In this document: positions 11,300 through 23,822 of the stretch, piece by piece
Layout of the letters: each line of letters begins with the position of its first letter
Position numbering within the stretch: the stretch's first letter is position 1
From: Cyclina sinensis
Taxonomy: Eukaryota; Mollusca; Bivalvia; Venerida; Veneridae
Length of the DNA: 64,000 nucleotides
Direction: 5' to 3'
Assembly (NCBI GenBank): GCA_012932295.1
Contig: JAAONU010000006.1
Location: forward strand, 30,716,882 to 30,780,881
The notes under the pieces: generated by a model
What the model was told of the DNA's origin: nothing
Seen by the model: the letters and a program-made list of their open reading frames with translations, nothing else
Databases searched by the model: none
Position numbers and translations under genes: made by a program

Positions 11300-13122
11300 A
11301 AATATAAAGTACATAACCCTGGTACTATAAGAAAAAAATTCAGCATTTCATCCCTTACGTCCACAAAAGGAATATTTATCAACGTCTTAATAAAGGGTTA
11401 TGCTTAGTGTTATTTTCTTTCTGGTTCAGATACAGTATGGGAAAAACAGAAAACTACATGTACGTGTACAAAGGACAGTTACCAATTTGTTAGCTTGTTT
11501 CAATACAGTTGCAAAATTTTAAAAAATCGCCATTTATCAAACTACAGCGACAATAAAAAATGAGCATGTAGGAACAATTTGATTTATTGTTCAAACCATT
11601 TCATGCATTCACTTCGAGTTCGATAAAGAATGAATTATTACCCAATTTGAAGGGGTCAATCAAAAATTCTAATTACAAAAGGAATGCTTAATGCATAATA
11701 TAAGCTATGTAGACAGTTGATGTACCGTTTTTGATTGGATAGCCATTTATTTCACTTTGTAAGTGTCTAAATGAGAAAGGAAACATTGCTGGTAACAAAA
11801 GTCACATCTATTTAGACTTGTACATTTGAAGTGTTGGGTGCCATGCCGCGTGCTGACTGAAAGCCAAACCTCAATCCTGAAAAGAAAACCTAGTCTTAAC
11901 TCTGTTTTCATATTTATCCAGTCGGCACACCTCTTGCTTATCCTAAGTTTACCTCCAGTGTCCATGTGATAATTTGTTTTAGTAGCCGCTAACAAGCTAT
12001 TGTCATATAAACTCACTCGTAAGAGCGTTTCATTTATTTTCAGTGAAGAACTAAGACGTTGAATCAATAATAACTGCTCACTGCTAAGACAATGTGTATG
12101 TGATTACTGCTTTTACCGTGGCATCATCCACAATGGACGATAGAAATGCAACTGAAAGGTACTCGAATGTTTTCTTTTTTCTGCTAGAAATATCTCTTTT
12201 CTTCTTTGAAAAAAACTTGCTTAAATGATTTTGTAAATGTTAATCAAATTATCGAAATTTACAAGAGAATGAAAGATTCATTCTCTACTATTTCATCAAA
12301 AAAGTCAAAGACATAGACTTAATGTTTTTTTTATTGTCCAGAGAAAATTTAGTTGCTAGTGACTAGAATCTAAAACTAAGAAATAATAACTAACCGCACT
12401 AGACCAAATGCAATTGAAAGATACCTATTTTTTTCTGCCGGAATATTTTTATCTTGCTTAAACGAATTTCTATACATGTATCACATTATTGAAATTTACG
12501 AGAGAATAAAACATTTAAACATCATGTACATGTACTTAAAGAAAGAATTTCAGGTATTGACTTGTAAGTGATTATGTGTTCAAGGAAAATTTAGAGTCTA
12601 GTGACCATAATCTAAAATAATTAAGCGCAATAGACTAGACCAGCTAATGGTAGCATTTCTAGATTATCAGTGTGTCTCAGACCAGAATACAGTAGACCTA
12701 TTCATATATGTTCTCTGAGCTCAGGAAATTTATAGTATAAAAAAAATGGCTAGCGACTTGTTTTTCTCGTGATTTCTTGTATCCTTCTTCGTTCAAGCTG
12801 AATAGGGTAGCTGGCAGGGTACGGTTGGCACAAACCCCACTGTGTCGGTGTACAAAAATGCTGTATGTCTGATAAAATTACTGAATCCCATAAACAACGC
12901 TCTGCGCCATCTGCTTTTGGGATTAGTCCTACCTAAGATATTCTAAACCCTCTATCTCAGCATCACTTAGACGCATTAAATACAAGCTTTGTCAGTTTCA
13001 GCTAATTTTCTTAAGAAAAAGAGTGAGAATGACATGAAACTTGCAAAACAACCGCATGCACACGAGAGAACAAATTATCTAACCGTCATGTTTTCGTAGG
13101 TTTGTCATTTACCGTGTCTCTC
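11300..13122. other. Intergenic DNA with a local tandem duplication
   Basis: No gene recognised. Two diverged copies of a ~255-bp segment lie side by side at about 12,140-12,400 and 12,400-12,640. Shared phrases include ATGCAAYTGAAAG, the 'ttttttctgc' run and CTAGTGAC..AATCTAAAA. The 106-residue minus-strand frame at 11,747-12,067 has no recognisable domain. Confidence 0.45.
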
Positions 13123-13130
13123 GTACAAAG

Positions 13131-13271
13131 TTCAGAAATCAGATATTTTATCAATGTTAACCAGTTGGATGAACTTGCCGATCATCAAGCATGTGTAGTT
13201 TTTTTTCTATTTTTCTGATGATCGACGAGTTAATCCAGTTGGTTGACATTGATAAAATTTCTAATTCCTGT
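13131..13271. mobile_element. Foldback MITE (~140 bp) with 8-bp direct repeats
   Basis: Two arms of about 50 bp are near-perfect inverse complements (TTTTATCAATGTTAACCAG with CTGGTTGACATTGATAAAA in register; GCCGATCATCA with TGATGATCGAC). They are separated by a ~30-bp T-rich loop. The 8 bp GTACAAAG lie immediately outside both ends (13,123-13,130 and 13,272-13,279), consistent with a target duplication. Confidence 0.75.
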
Positions 13272-13883
13272 GTACAAAGCTCGAGTGATATATCGCTACC
13301 ATAAAGCAAATACATATATTTACAAATATTACATAAATATTTAATTCTTGAAATTGAAATATTAACAGGCTGGAAACTTGAAACACATCAAGGTATATGT
13401 ATCACAAAGTCACCGGTCGCTGGTCGCGGGAGACAGGTTTCCGTTATTCAGGGGTCATTATTGAGTAATGTTCGTCGGGGGGAAATCAAAATGGTAAATG
13501 CTGGACAGGTGGTCGCTACCAGCGGGTGGTCGTTAGCACAGGTTTGACCGTATCACAAAGTCATGCATCTTATACCTACACAAATTTAAGGATTGGTATT
13601 TATTTATAAGAATAAGTTATCAAAGATTAAGTTACAGCACCAACGTCTTTCCTAGTACTTGATACTGAATGCCCAATTTGTCGTTAACATATTTTCATGT
13701 TGAATTTATTTTTTGATATAAATTGCCGAGAACTGAAATTAATTACTTCTATCACAAGCTACATCCGATTCAGGTGAAAAAGTTTATTTTACGATTTCCT
13801 CTTTCAAATGAAACTGTCATTCAAACATATTTTGTATTCTATGCACAGAAATTATGATTTCATTTGCATTAATGGTTATGACG

Positions 13884-14000
13884 CCGATCAATGGTCAATC
13901 TGTAATGTATAGGACGTGTAACCCGATCAGTGGTCAATCTGTAATGTATAGGACGTGAAACCCTATCAGAGGTCAATCTGTAATGTATAGGATTTGCACC
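13884..14000 (+). repeat. 39-bp tandem repeat, three copies, unit A only
   Basis: The phrase CCGATCARTGGTCAATCTG followed by TAATGTATAGGACGTG starts at 13,884, 13,923 and 13,962. The corresponding positions in units B (24,943) and C (39,464) have one copy, so the expansion is specific to A. Confidence 0.85.
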
Positions 14001-15232
14001 CCAGGCTGACAAGTTCGATATCCTGCTTCTAAATTACTACTACTACCACATTGTAATTTTCTTAAGTGACTTTCAACCAGCGTCCCTTGTACTGGTTTTA
14101 TACAAAGAGCATACAAAATATAAAGAATTATCTCTCGAAAGGGTTGTTTCTGTATGTAGCACTATCGCTTCAGGCCTTATCACTTCTTTGGTCGTAGGTC
14201 ATCTGAACAACCTCTAGCGATGTCAAAAACTCTAGAATTGGTAGTGTTAATGGATAAATATTTGTTAATAGTTATTGCGTCACAGGAAAATGGTGTAAAG
14301 AATTAAGTTCGTCAAACTGTTTCATTCTAATAAACAACGTAGCGGTTCATCACGTAGTCATTCGAAATGTTTGGTTTTGCTTGTCTATAAACAACAGTAA
14401 TTTTTCAAAAATTTCATAGAAATAGTAGCTATCAAAAGGTTTAACTCTTGTTAGAAAAATTGAAGAAACAATTTTAGAATGATAGTAAATGATGGGAAAT
14501 GAATCGTACTTTGCATTTAACCGCAGTTTTGTCATTTCTATGATTTCCTCAAATTTGCTTGTGATCACATGAAACTTTCGATTATATCACGTGACAATCT
14601 GAAAATATTAAGCTTATGTTCAAAGGTGTTAACAGTTATTGGGACAAAGTTAAATGGTGGAATGAAAATTCATGTACGTTGAACTGCTACATTCTGATAA
14701 ACAAAGTGGTGAATCACGTAATCTTTTGAAATTTCTCAGCAAACAGGTGTATCTGTAATTACATTACAAAATATTATCATTTATGCTTAACTGAGTCACT
14801 GAAGGAATGTGAAAGCCAAACCAACTGCATGGATAGGTCCAGAATTACTTCGACATGGTTCAAAACATTTCGCTTGCTTCTATTGCTCACCAAATAATTA
14901 TAGTTTCATGTGTCCATTATTCTGATGTTTGCCCTTGCACACAGTCGAATTATGTACATATAAACAAAACTGGTATCATTCCCATAGTGGCAGCACGAAT
15001 ATCGCTTCCAAAATAAGAAAGTGGACTTAGGAGTATAAAATAAATAGTTAAATGTACAGCTGGCAAAACAAAACATGGAGTTCGTATCACTAATGTTATG
15101 GGACCAATTTGTTTGGCCTTGCAGTTGGTATTAAACTCATTAAGTATACCTCAGTGTGTTTCTGTAACAGGGTGTTTGTGTATGATCAACTACCATGTTT
15201 TGTGCCTTTTTCCTTACACTTGCTTGTTTTAG

Positions 15233-15308
15233 GTCACTGGATCTTACAACATTATCAGACAGAAATGAGATCACTTCCGGATGTTTGAGTAAACAGAAAT
15301 CAATGACG
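15233..15308 (+). CDS. cwo-like gene, exon preceding the bHLH
   Basis: A pyrimidine-rich tract and AG acceptor at 15,231-15,232 and a GTAAGA donor at 15,309 bound a 76-nt exon. It encodes LDLTTLSDRNEITSG, CLSKQKSMT and ends in phase 0, matching the phase-0 start of the bHLH exon. Copy C (40,967-41,042) has the same length and an open frame with nine base differences, mostly amino-acid changing. Copy B is shorter and out of frame. Confidence 0.65.
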
Positions 15309-18300
15309 GTAAGAAATTAATTTTGCGGGTAAGATAATGAGTGACAGTTTATAATAAGGACAGCGATAATGGTAAAAAAGGTTTTACTAAGGAAAATGTG
15401 AATATCTATGATATGAGTGTCTAATGCGATAAACTATGGGGGTAAAATGCAAGTATCTATGATTGCAAGATATCAGCTTTTGGGAAAAAGATGTTTAAAT
15501 CTATGTATAAGAAAAAAAAAACTATAATAGTAAGATGTAAGTATATATAAGTGCAATTGGAATCTATGGAGGAGTTATCAAGATGACAAGAGTCAAGCAA
15601 CTTCAAGATGCACGACTGTCAGATACTGGCATTTACTTGAAAAATGTAATTATCCAAGATGATGAGATACGAGTATATCAAAATGCATAAATCAATGAAT
15701 GTAGGATTTAACTAATACACCTTTAAGATTTGAAAAAGCAAGCTATGTTTGGTGTGTATATCTTTTGAGAATAGCAAAGAACACGTGATGCCAAAACACA
15801 CACGCCGTAAACATAATGACTGCACTTACCGTCACGTTCCATTGTCAGGATATTTGACTGACAAAGTAACACATTATATAGCCACACTAATCAGCCGACT
15901 AAAAAGGAAACTATGCCCGTTTTCACTGCTGTAACACGTTATATAAAGAAGATTCAGTATGTTTGCTGGGACATGATTTGAGACTAAGGTGATATGTATT
16001 ACAATTTTTGGACTGGAAAAATCAAACATTGCCCTCTTTCGTAAAAAATATGGAATCATTCTCGTTTGAAAGAAAAATAGTTAATCGAAAAAATAATTCT
16101 TTCTTTCTTTATTTTTTGTTCTTTTTTTACAAGACACAACTTCTACTTAACAAAATCACATGCCACACTTGATTACAGGAAATATAATATGCCGAATAAA
16201 TGACAGAGAATATAGGTACCGAGACAGAACATTTATATCAGATAGGATAAAAATATATGTTTGTATAGACATCTATTTAGTCAATAGTAGATAAGATTAT
16301 CATTTTGTATATTTAAAATATACAATTATTTTGATTTTTGTTATATTATGTGTTTAAATGTCAAAAACTTTAAACTCCTATACAAATAATAAAGTAACCG
16401 TTACTGTGTTATTCATAAAGTTCAGTTTCGTTAGAGTCACGAGCCAAGTTGTCATCCCGTAGTCATTATCACTGTTACGTAAAATCGAACTTGCTAATAA
16501 GTCATCCACATAGAGGTGACACTATAGTTTTCTCACAAGCTTTTTCTTTAACGTTGACTTATTACAAGTCTAGTTATTAAGATACATGTGGGAATGTATA
16601 TTTGTAAAAACTGTCAAGATTTTTAACACGGAAGATAAAGAAGTTAAAATAATTCCAGTATTCAATAAGGGTGGCAATTAAGATACTTTAGGTAAAACTG
16701 CTTTACGAAACCCTGTCTGCTATTATGCAAATCATATGACGCTACTAATGCACTGAACCGATAAAATTTGTTAAATTTAGATCAAGAGAAAAGAAGCTTA
16801 ATTTTTCTCTTAGATGAGTAATATGAAATTATCTGTTTCAATCATTCCACGCCCTAACCCATTTTTTTAAAATTGCACAAATAGTTAAACGTTACAGTAG
16901 TGAAAAAGAAAAATGTAAGAAAATATTTTTTCTCAAATAATATTAAACAATTATAAAATAAACGTATGATGTCTTTTATTCAGCAGGATCCAGTGTCACC
17001 GAGGGCTCTCGAAAAAAGGAGGCGAGATCTAATAAACAGCCGTCTAAAGGAGCTAAGTATGTTAATACCGTCGACATATCGGAAGAAGGTATCACTTTCT
17101 GGTGTCTATTTTACCGGAATGATTACTTGATGATTTTGAGAAACAACAATATTTTAATAAATTGATTCCTATGGTCCCTTATATTTAGCGGCATCGAAAT
17201 AATAATACAACTTATCAATGTGCTTCCCATTTCAAGTTGGTTTCATGAACTTTTAACGTTTATCTACCTTTTAAAGATAAAGGTAACGTTTTACTTTTTA
17301 ACATTCTTGGGGGGTAATTAGGGATCCAAATGTCAGTGACAGTGTGAATCAATTATTTGTTATAAGACGTATTCGTAAATTTTGTATTATCGCCTCCTGA
17401 AAAATTTACTGAAGTCGCACTGTGGAAAGTATATATTGTAAAAGTTATGTGGACTATTCTCACAAACTTCAGACAGGGGTTGTTCTTTCCGATCAATACC
17501 TGTCATCTCAGTGTCAAATTATAAGAAAAAATTACGATAAAAAATGTAATGCATCTTCAAAAGGCCGAGGCCTGGTCAGGAAAGAAATAAATCAGATATA
17601 ATTTTTTTTTTCTTAATTTACTCTGTCGTAAAATTATGCACAGATAAAGATTAAATAATTCCGTCATTAGAACATGAAAATGTCCGTTGTTGGAATAAAT
17701 ATAGTTTCACTGCCTGATAGTCAAATTGTTCACACCTTAAGAATGACGCAGCATATGGTTGTTACTTGTTTATCTCTATGTTCCCACCTAAAACCTAAAT
17801 AAAGGATACTATTGTTATTTTTATTAATATTTGTGTATTTCAGTCCAAAGCTCGAATCGAGAAACTTGAAGTTATAGAAATGGCAATAAAGTATATAAAG
17901 AATTTGACTGCCAAACAAGGTAAATAAAAATTGTTCTGATGATTATATATTTTGCTTTAAACAAAATTTTACCGTTTCGTCAATTCTTAAAGATAGAGTG
18001 ACAAGTTTTTGACGTCTGTTCGTGTGACTGTCCGGCTATGTCGTTTACCGTCTGACTGACCACTTTTGACCTCCGTCAGGCCTTCTAATCAGATTTTCAG
18101 GAAATTGTACAGAAATTAAAGCTTAGTTGTGAAGAGCGATGGAACTCGATGCTGTCACGATTTTCATTTTATGATCTTTTCTGTCTTCTTAACGCATGCA
18201 CGTTTTCGATTTCACAAAAGTCAACAATTATCGCTATGATGAACATTTCTGCAAATCGATATTTGATCGAATATCAACCCTTATTTTTTCTACAAAACGA

Positions 18301-19704
18301 ATGGAAATCACTTCCGGACTCGATTTTACGAGCCCCATTTCAGAGACTGAATGGAAATTATTCATATATGCTCCATTTTTAAGAAAAAAATGATTTTAAT
18401 GTTATGATGCCAAATGACAGTTAAAGCACTTTAAATTGCTAAATATTAATTTGAACATTTAAGGGAAGACAGATCTGATAAACAAATATAACGTACCCTT
18501 TTAATTTTAATTGTTGTTGGTGTCCGTAGTTTATTCTACACGATAAATTATGTTTAATAGCGAATCTCATACACTTTCTACTCTACGGCGTCTACATTAA
18601 CAAAAATGTAGTATTTCTATTTGACAAAAAAAAAAAAAAAAAAATAAAAAAAAAAAAAATAAAAAAAAAAAAAACAACACCTTCCATGTAACTTTTTGAA
18701 CCCCTTCCACAGGAACTTTATTTATCTTTCTTTAAAGTACCTAACTTTTATTTGTAGATAAATCACAACTAACAGTCGAAAAGGATGAATACTTAACAAA
18801 GAATAATTCTCTGTCGAATGGTAATTTGAAAAACGAGGACAGTACAAATGATGTGAAACGTCCTAAAAGTCGTCTGAATGTTAAGGATGCCATATTGTTT
18901 GCAAGTCCTCGATCTTGGTTTGACAAGAAGCCATTTCAAAGATCAGCTTCATTTTCTTGCACCGAGCGAATAAAACAAGAACACACGAAATCAAGAGAAA
19001 GGGCTTGGACATTGCCTTTAACAAGATACAATGACACATTTGTCTTTGATGACTTAAGACCTTTTGCGACCCTTGGTTCCTGTAAACCTGACACAAGTGA
19101 TAGAAGCTTTAAACATGCAGATGGATCTTACAAGTCAGTCCTTAAATCCATGTCGTCATTGAACACCTCAAGCGGGAACTCGAGCATCGATACTGGGTCA
19201 GACAATAACAATGGTATGTATAAATTCAAAAATACAATCACAAAGAGGTTTTTTGAAGAATCGACGTATCATAGTGATTCATCTTCTGAAAGCTCCAAAA
19301 AGAGTCAAAAACGAAGAAAAACTATAAGGAAAAAGTCTCGAGAATCCCGTTCTGGGAAGCCAAGCAGCTTACTTTCGCCAAAGTCGCCTAAAGTACCTCT
19401 ATCAGTAAATCACAAAGATTACGATGAAGAATCTGAAGACAAAAGTGTTGAAATGAAACAATATCTCCCAGGATTTGTTCTGCATCCAGCTGGGTCACAC
19501 TATATACCTTTGTCAATCCATTCTTCGGATCTAGGTTACGGCTCTTTCAAAACGTCCGATGAACAGAATCATTACTCAGGGTTTCACCCTGTTAGGATTC
19601 TAGTGAAGTTTAAGGGGTCATTCATACACATGGGTATTAAGGAAAAATGTTCGGCAAACAGCACAAGGTCTGTCTCAAGAAAGAAGTGGATGTCCGACAA
19701 ATAA
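15233..19704 (+). CDS. Clockwork-orange-like bHLH transcription factor (four exons, 5' end not found)
   Basis: Joined exons 15,233-15,308, 16,987-17,088, 17,844-17,919 and 18,758-19,704 give an open, in-phase frame of ~399 residues ending at TAA. The start exon was not identified: exon 15,233 opens with the last base of a split codon. The bHLH domain spans exons 2-3. The basic region EKRRRD and the IEKLEVIEMAIKYIKNL helix 2 resemble the cwo/Hairy-type family, repressors that bind E-boxes and, for cwo, act in the circadian feedback loop. Downstream FKNTITKRF and LPGFVLHPAGSHYIPLSI segments resemble what I recall of cwo tails. I see no Orange domain after the bHLH, which is unusual. Basic-region changes (SPRALEKRRRDLIN where cwo has SHRxIEKRRRDRMN) could alter DNA contacts. 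It may be a divergent paralogue of the true cwo. Identification as bHLH is firm; cwo is likely. Confidence 0.75.
16987..17088 (+). CDS. cwo-like gene, bHLH basic region and helix 1 exon
   Basis: A 34-codon exon bounded by CAGCAG and GTATCA. It reads DPVSPRALEKRRRDLINS, then RLKELSMLIPSTYRKK. The Glu and Arg residues of EKRRR that contact the E-box are kept. Relative to the cwo consensus I recall, a His before the Arg is Pro, and an Arg before Met-Asn is Leu. Confidence 0.85.
17844..17919 (+). CDS. cwo-like gene, loop and helix 2 exon
   Basis: Exon of 25 codons plus one base, acceptor TTTCAG and donor GTAAAT. It reads SKARIEKLEVIEMAIKYIKN then LTAKQ. The split-codon phase (1) is completed by AT at the next acceptor. 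The intron within the bHLH falls at the helix 1-loop boundary, a position typical of this family. Confidence 0.85.
18629..18675 (+). repeat. Poly(A)/(AAT)-interrupted A-tract in intron
   Basis: An almost pure A-run interrupted by two T residues lies in the last intron of the cwo-like gene. It is absent from the matching intron of unit B. Confidence 0.9.
18758..19704 (+). CDS. cwo-like gene, terminal coding exon
   Basis: Acceptor TTTGTAG at 18,751-18,757. The exon encodes 314 codons plus the completed Asp and stops with TAA at 19,702. It holds a Ser/Lys-rich N-part (NVKDAILFASPRSWFDKKPF), a basic patch (SQKRRKTIRKKSRESRSGK) that could act as a nuclear signal, and acidic (DYDEESEDKSVEMK) and aromatic (YLPGFVLHPAGSHYIPLSI) segments. 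No Orange domain or WRPW-type terminal motif was seen. AATAAA-type signals follow within ~200 bp (near 19,904). Confidence 0.8.
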
Positions 19705-22011
19705 TATTTATATATCAACTAACGTATCCTCTCCATGAGAGTCTTAGAAACAAAAAAAATACAACTGTTGTTCGTCCGTGCATTTGATTTTAGACAACGA
19801 CAATTGACACAAATTGTATTTATAGTGGAATGAATAACTGTCAATTGCTTGGGCCTACAAATAAATAATACTTTTTGTCATTTTTTATGAATTTCTGCTC
19901 GTAATAAATCACGTTTCCTTTGTGACGAGCAAATGATTTGGTGCAAGATCTGTATATTACATTCAGTTATTGTTGTTCTGCCATTGATTCATAAGGTTTC
20001 ACACCTTGTTCTTTTCATACTTCTGTAGATTGAAAGTATTTTGTTCTATATTTGTACTTTAGACAACATCATTTAGTGTCTGTTAGATGGTCTGGTAGAT
20101 AATAGCTTGCCATTTTCTTTGTATATGGTAATTCACTCAATTAGTGCTCATGTGACAGTTTGTAGTCAAACAATTTTAGTAAAGTAAGTTGTTGTTTATC
20201 TTAATATCATGGTTTATGGATGTCTCTATGAGAGCTCGGTATATTTTAGCAATATGTTGTCAATTTCTTAATTCTCAATATTATACTTAATGGATGTCTC
20301 TGTAACAGCTCGGTATATTCAGCAAGTTATTGCATCTCTTAGTTCTCAATATCACATTGTTTGCATGTCTATGTGTTATTTAAACAAGTTACTGTATCGC
20401 CTAGTTTTTAATATTATACATTTTGATGTCTCTGTGATAGCTCGGTATATTTCAACAAGTGATTGCCTCTTTTTGTGTCTTTATGACTCCACTTTTCTTC
20501 TTAAGTGGCACTGCTTATAATGCTTTTGCTAATCTCACTTTCTTAACTTGCAACAAACAGCTAGAAGTATGCGTCAGATTGTTCTTCTTTTAATTCTATA
20601 GGTTACATAAAACCATTGCTGTCAGTGGTTTAGGAAGAAATTATAAATCTATTAAAGGCTATTTGTCACTTGCTTAGGTTATTATACTTGCAATTACTCT
20701 ACTCACTATTTACATTAAGCAAGTCACTGTTATTTGATTTTTATAAGAAACTGATAGTTAGTTTTTGTGTCTATTCCATTTTTATTTGGTAACAGCTGTG
20801 TATTTTCTGCGTCTGTGGTAGCTCTGCAAGTAGCTACTGTTTAACTGTTCTGTGAATAACATTTTTTTTATTTGCTGGTTCTGTTAAGATCAGACAACAA
20901 TTGGTTGTATTGTGGTTTTGTAAGTAGAAGTCACTGATTTTTATGATGGTTACGCAGATAAAAAGTTGAAGTGCTTTATTATTTATCATAGTGACAGGTT
21001 GTTTAACTTTTCTTTTAGTAGCAGCAGTTGATTTTTCTTCTGATATTTCTGCAAACAGAAAAATGAAATGTATTCGGTAAAATTTAGATTTACAGGTTAA
21101 GTTAGGATTATCGCGATTTGTTTTGTAAAACATAAGCATTTGTTAAGAAAAAGATGAGTAAATCGTAAGTATGATTAGAATGAGGTCTCTATGTATATAA
21201 GTGTATATTGTTCTTAAAGGTAATCTTGTATATATATATATATATGTATATAGTATCTTGTATCAGATGGTCTGTCATTAGATATTTGCAGAAAAAGGTT
21301 ATATGCCAGTGGGTGTTTATTAAATAACTGCGACACTTGGTGAGGATTCTACAAAATGCCACTTCCTGAGTAAGACACATGAAGCCCTTATAAAGAGGCA
21401 CCGAAGTTGACATCTTTACGGATTGTCTGTTAGCATATCTTCACTTGAAAGTGAAGGTCAAGACAATATTCGAGTCTTTGATTGTCTTTAAGAATTAATT
21501 AAATTTTTGTGAAAAAAATGTTCTTTTGACCCCATTGGAAATGGACAGAAGTAAATAAATGACTGAGAGTAATAAAGCATGTAAATGAGACTACTCGTTT
21601 TTATTTTTGTTGTAAACATTTTTATTATTTATCAAATTAAATGTATCAGCATTTAATTACGCTAATCTAATTAGAAATGGACGAGTTGACATGCTAATGT
21701 CACTTTTGTCAAAACTTACATTACTGATAGTGAAAATATATATTAGGTAACACCTAATGTAACAACGTAAATGTTGAAAAAGGTTTGTTATTATCAAGCC
21801 CCTCGTGTAAAGGTTGAGTGGAAGATGGTTTCTAGAAAACAAATACATATACTTAAAAGTATATGTTAATTTAAATTACATTGAAATGTTAACGGGCTGT
21901 TAGAGTATTCCTGCCAAAGTACATAATCTAACAGATTATTATTATTATAGAGTAAATAAAAAGAAGAAAAAATATAAGGAGTACAAAGGAGAAAAGGGTT
22001 AAAATAAAATA
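19705..22011. other. 3' flank of the cwo-like gene (unit A)
   Basis: No additional gene recognised. The region is collinear with 34,119-36,334 in unit B. A diverged ~120-bp phrase (TGGATGTCTCTGTRANAGCT, CGGTATAT..CAACAAG) recurs around 20,215-20,470 as a weak tandem repeat. A (TA)n microsatellite lies at about 21,228-21,250. Confidence 0.5.
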
Positions 22012-23822
22012 CAGGAGTGTAATGATGGTCATTAATCACTTACCGAAGTACCACCAGGTAAAACATCAATGCCAGTAAAGTAATCAAGATGAGTTCATTC
22101 AATGCTGAAGTTGAAATCTTGATGTAAAATTGTATATCAGATCCAAACTTCATAGACACAGCTTTAAAAACAATAGGGTTATTAGTACAACAAGGACAAT
22201 GCTTACTAAAATCAACGCTGAAATCCGCATGCAAAATCGTCAGTTTAGTATAAATTCCAAACTAAAAAAAGGAGCCAGTATGTAAGGTTTATGTCGGCCC
22301 AGGTCACAGTAAAATCAGTATGCAAAACTGTAAGTATAATTCCATATTGAAGCTGCAAAAACAAGAAATTATGTCAATAGGTCAAAATCAACGTCGACTT
22401 ATGTCAGAGTTGAAATCTACATGTAAAATTATAAGTGCAGTTTAAAGGTCTATACTGTAGTGAAAAAAAAAACAAGTCAATTTCTGCTAAGGTCATAGCT
22501 TAAAACTGCACTCAGAATTTTAAGAATCACTGTTCCAATGCAAAGGGAGCGTAAAAAGAGTATGCCAGCATACCAAAATAACTAACTCTTGTACAAGATA
22601 ACACCAAAGACTAAGGACTATGTCAAATATGTGTATATGAAGATTCCTTAAAAAGTATTAAATAATTCGATATGAATAAAATATCACCCCACAAGACAGG
22701 GGAAACTACATTCCAAAAATTTAAGTTTTTACAAAAATAGGACAACTGGGGCGTGGCCGGTTTTGACCCTGAGACATAATTTGAACAAACCTGGTAAATC
22801 TATGCAGAGGTAAGCTAGGCAATACTAAATACCAAATATCTAAGGTCTATGGCCAATGGAAGAAGATTTTCAAAGATTTTATATTTTACACAAACGTACA
22901 CAAATTCTACACGAATAGGACCCCTCTTGCATGATTTGTTAGTTGTTGTATATGTGTTCCAGATGACATACTATGTACAAGTCTGAATAAAGATATGTTC
23001 TGTTCTGTTCTGTTCATGATTTGAACAATCTTAGAATAGAACATCTATGTAATGTTCCATGCAAAATATCTAAGCCCTTGGCTTTGTAGTTTCAGAGCTG
23101 AAGATTTTCAAAGTTTCCCTATATAAGCCTGCGTCAAATCAACTGACGCGGAGCGGGGCCATTAATGACCTCAGGGTCATAATTTGAATAAACTTTGTAG
23201 AGGACCTCTGTATTTTAGATATTTAAGCCCAAAGAATAGTGGTGATCCAATTATCTAAGCCCAAGGCGAAGTGATTTCAGACAAGAATATTTTTGAAGTC
23301 TTCTCTATATAAGATTATGTTAAATTATGTTTCCCCTAGGGAGGAGCAAATTGATTTAAACAAATTTGGTAGAGGTCCAATAAGCACGTTACACTAAAAA
23401 TATTTAAGTTTTTCTTTGGTTTCTGACCAAAGATTTTTAAATTGTTCTTATTTTAGTCTATATTAAATCCAGTGACCCCAGTGGTATGGCTAATTTTAAC
23501 CCTGGGATTATGATTTGAACAAATTTGGTAGAGGTCTACTGGATAATGTTACTTTCCAATTATCTAAAAATAGGCATTGTGGTTTAGGAGAAGAGTTTTG
23601 AAAATTTCACTTTTAAAATCTATTTTAGTTCATGTGACACATATTTGCAAAGGACTTGAGCCTTTTTACAACTTAAATAGAGCTTTTTACTAGGAACACA
23701 CCGAATAATTGTCATCAAATTTGGCAGAGTGATGTTGAAACTATTGTGGACGACGAGCGACGGACAATCATCGATCATCGATCCTCAAAGCTTACATGAG
23801 CACTCTGTACTCAGGAAAACTA
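22012..23822 (+). mobile_element. Hairpin-ended repeat family, copy in unit A
   Basis: The left end (AATGATGGTCATTAATCACT, then ACCGAAGTAC) matches position for position the left end of the intact element at 49,730. The right end (AAGCTTACATGAGCACT, then CTGTACTCAGG) is a diverged version of its terminal hairpin. Internal GGGGCGTGGCCGGTTTTGAC-type and AATTTGAACAAACYTGGTA modules recur at ~160-bp spacing. It is older and more diverged than the 49.7-kb copy and is shared with unit B, so it preceded the duplication. Confidence 0.7.
22939..23014 (+). mobile_element. 76-bp LINE 3' tail with (TTCTG)n and 9-bp TSD
   Basis: A short insert ends in GAATAAAGATATGTTCTG followed by repeated TTCTG. It is flanked by identical 9-bp CATGATTTG (22,930-22,938 and 23,015-23,023). 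Unit B lacks it at the matching position. This is a severely 5'-truncated LINE insertion made after the duplication. Confidence 0.8.

Noticed and set aside
11747..12067. 106-residue minus-strand frame
   Set aside because: No domain, signal or splice context, and adjacent to a local repeat; length is within chance for this composition.
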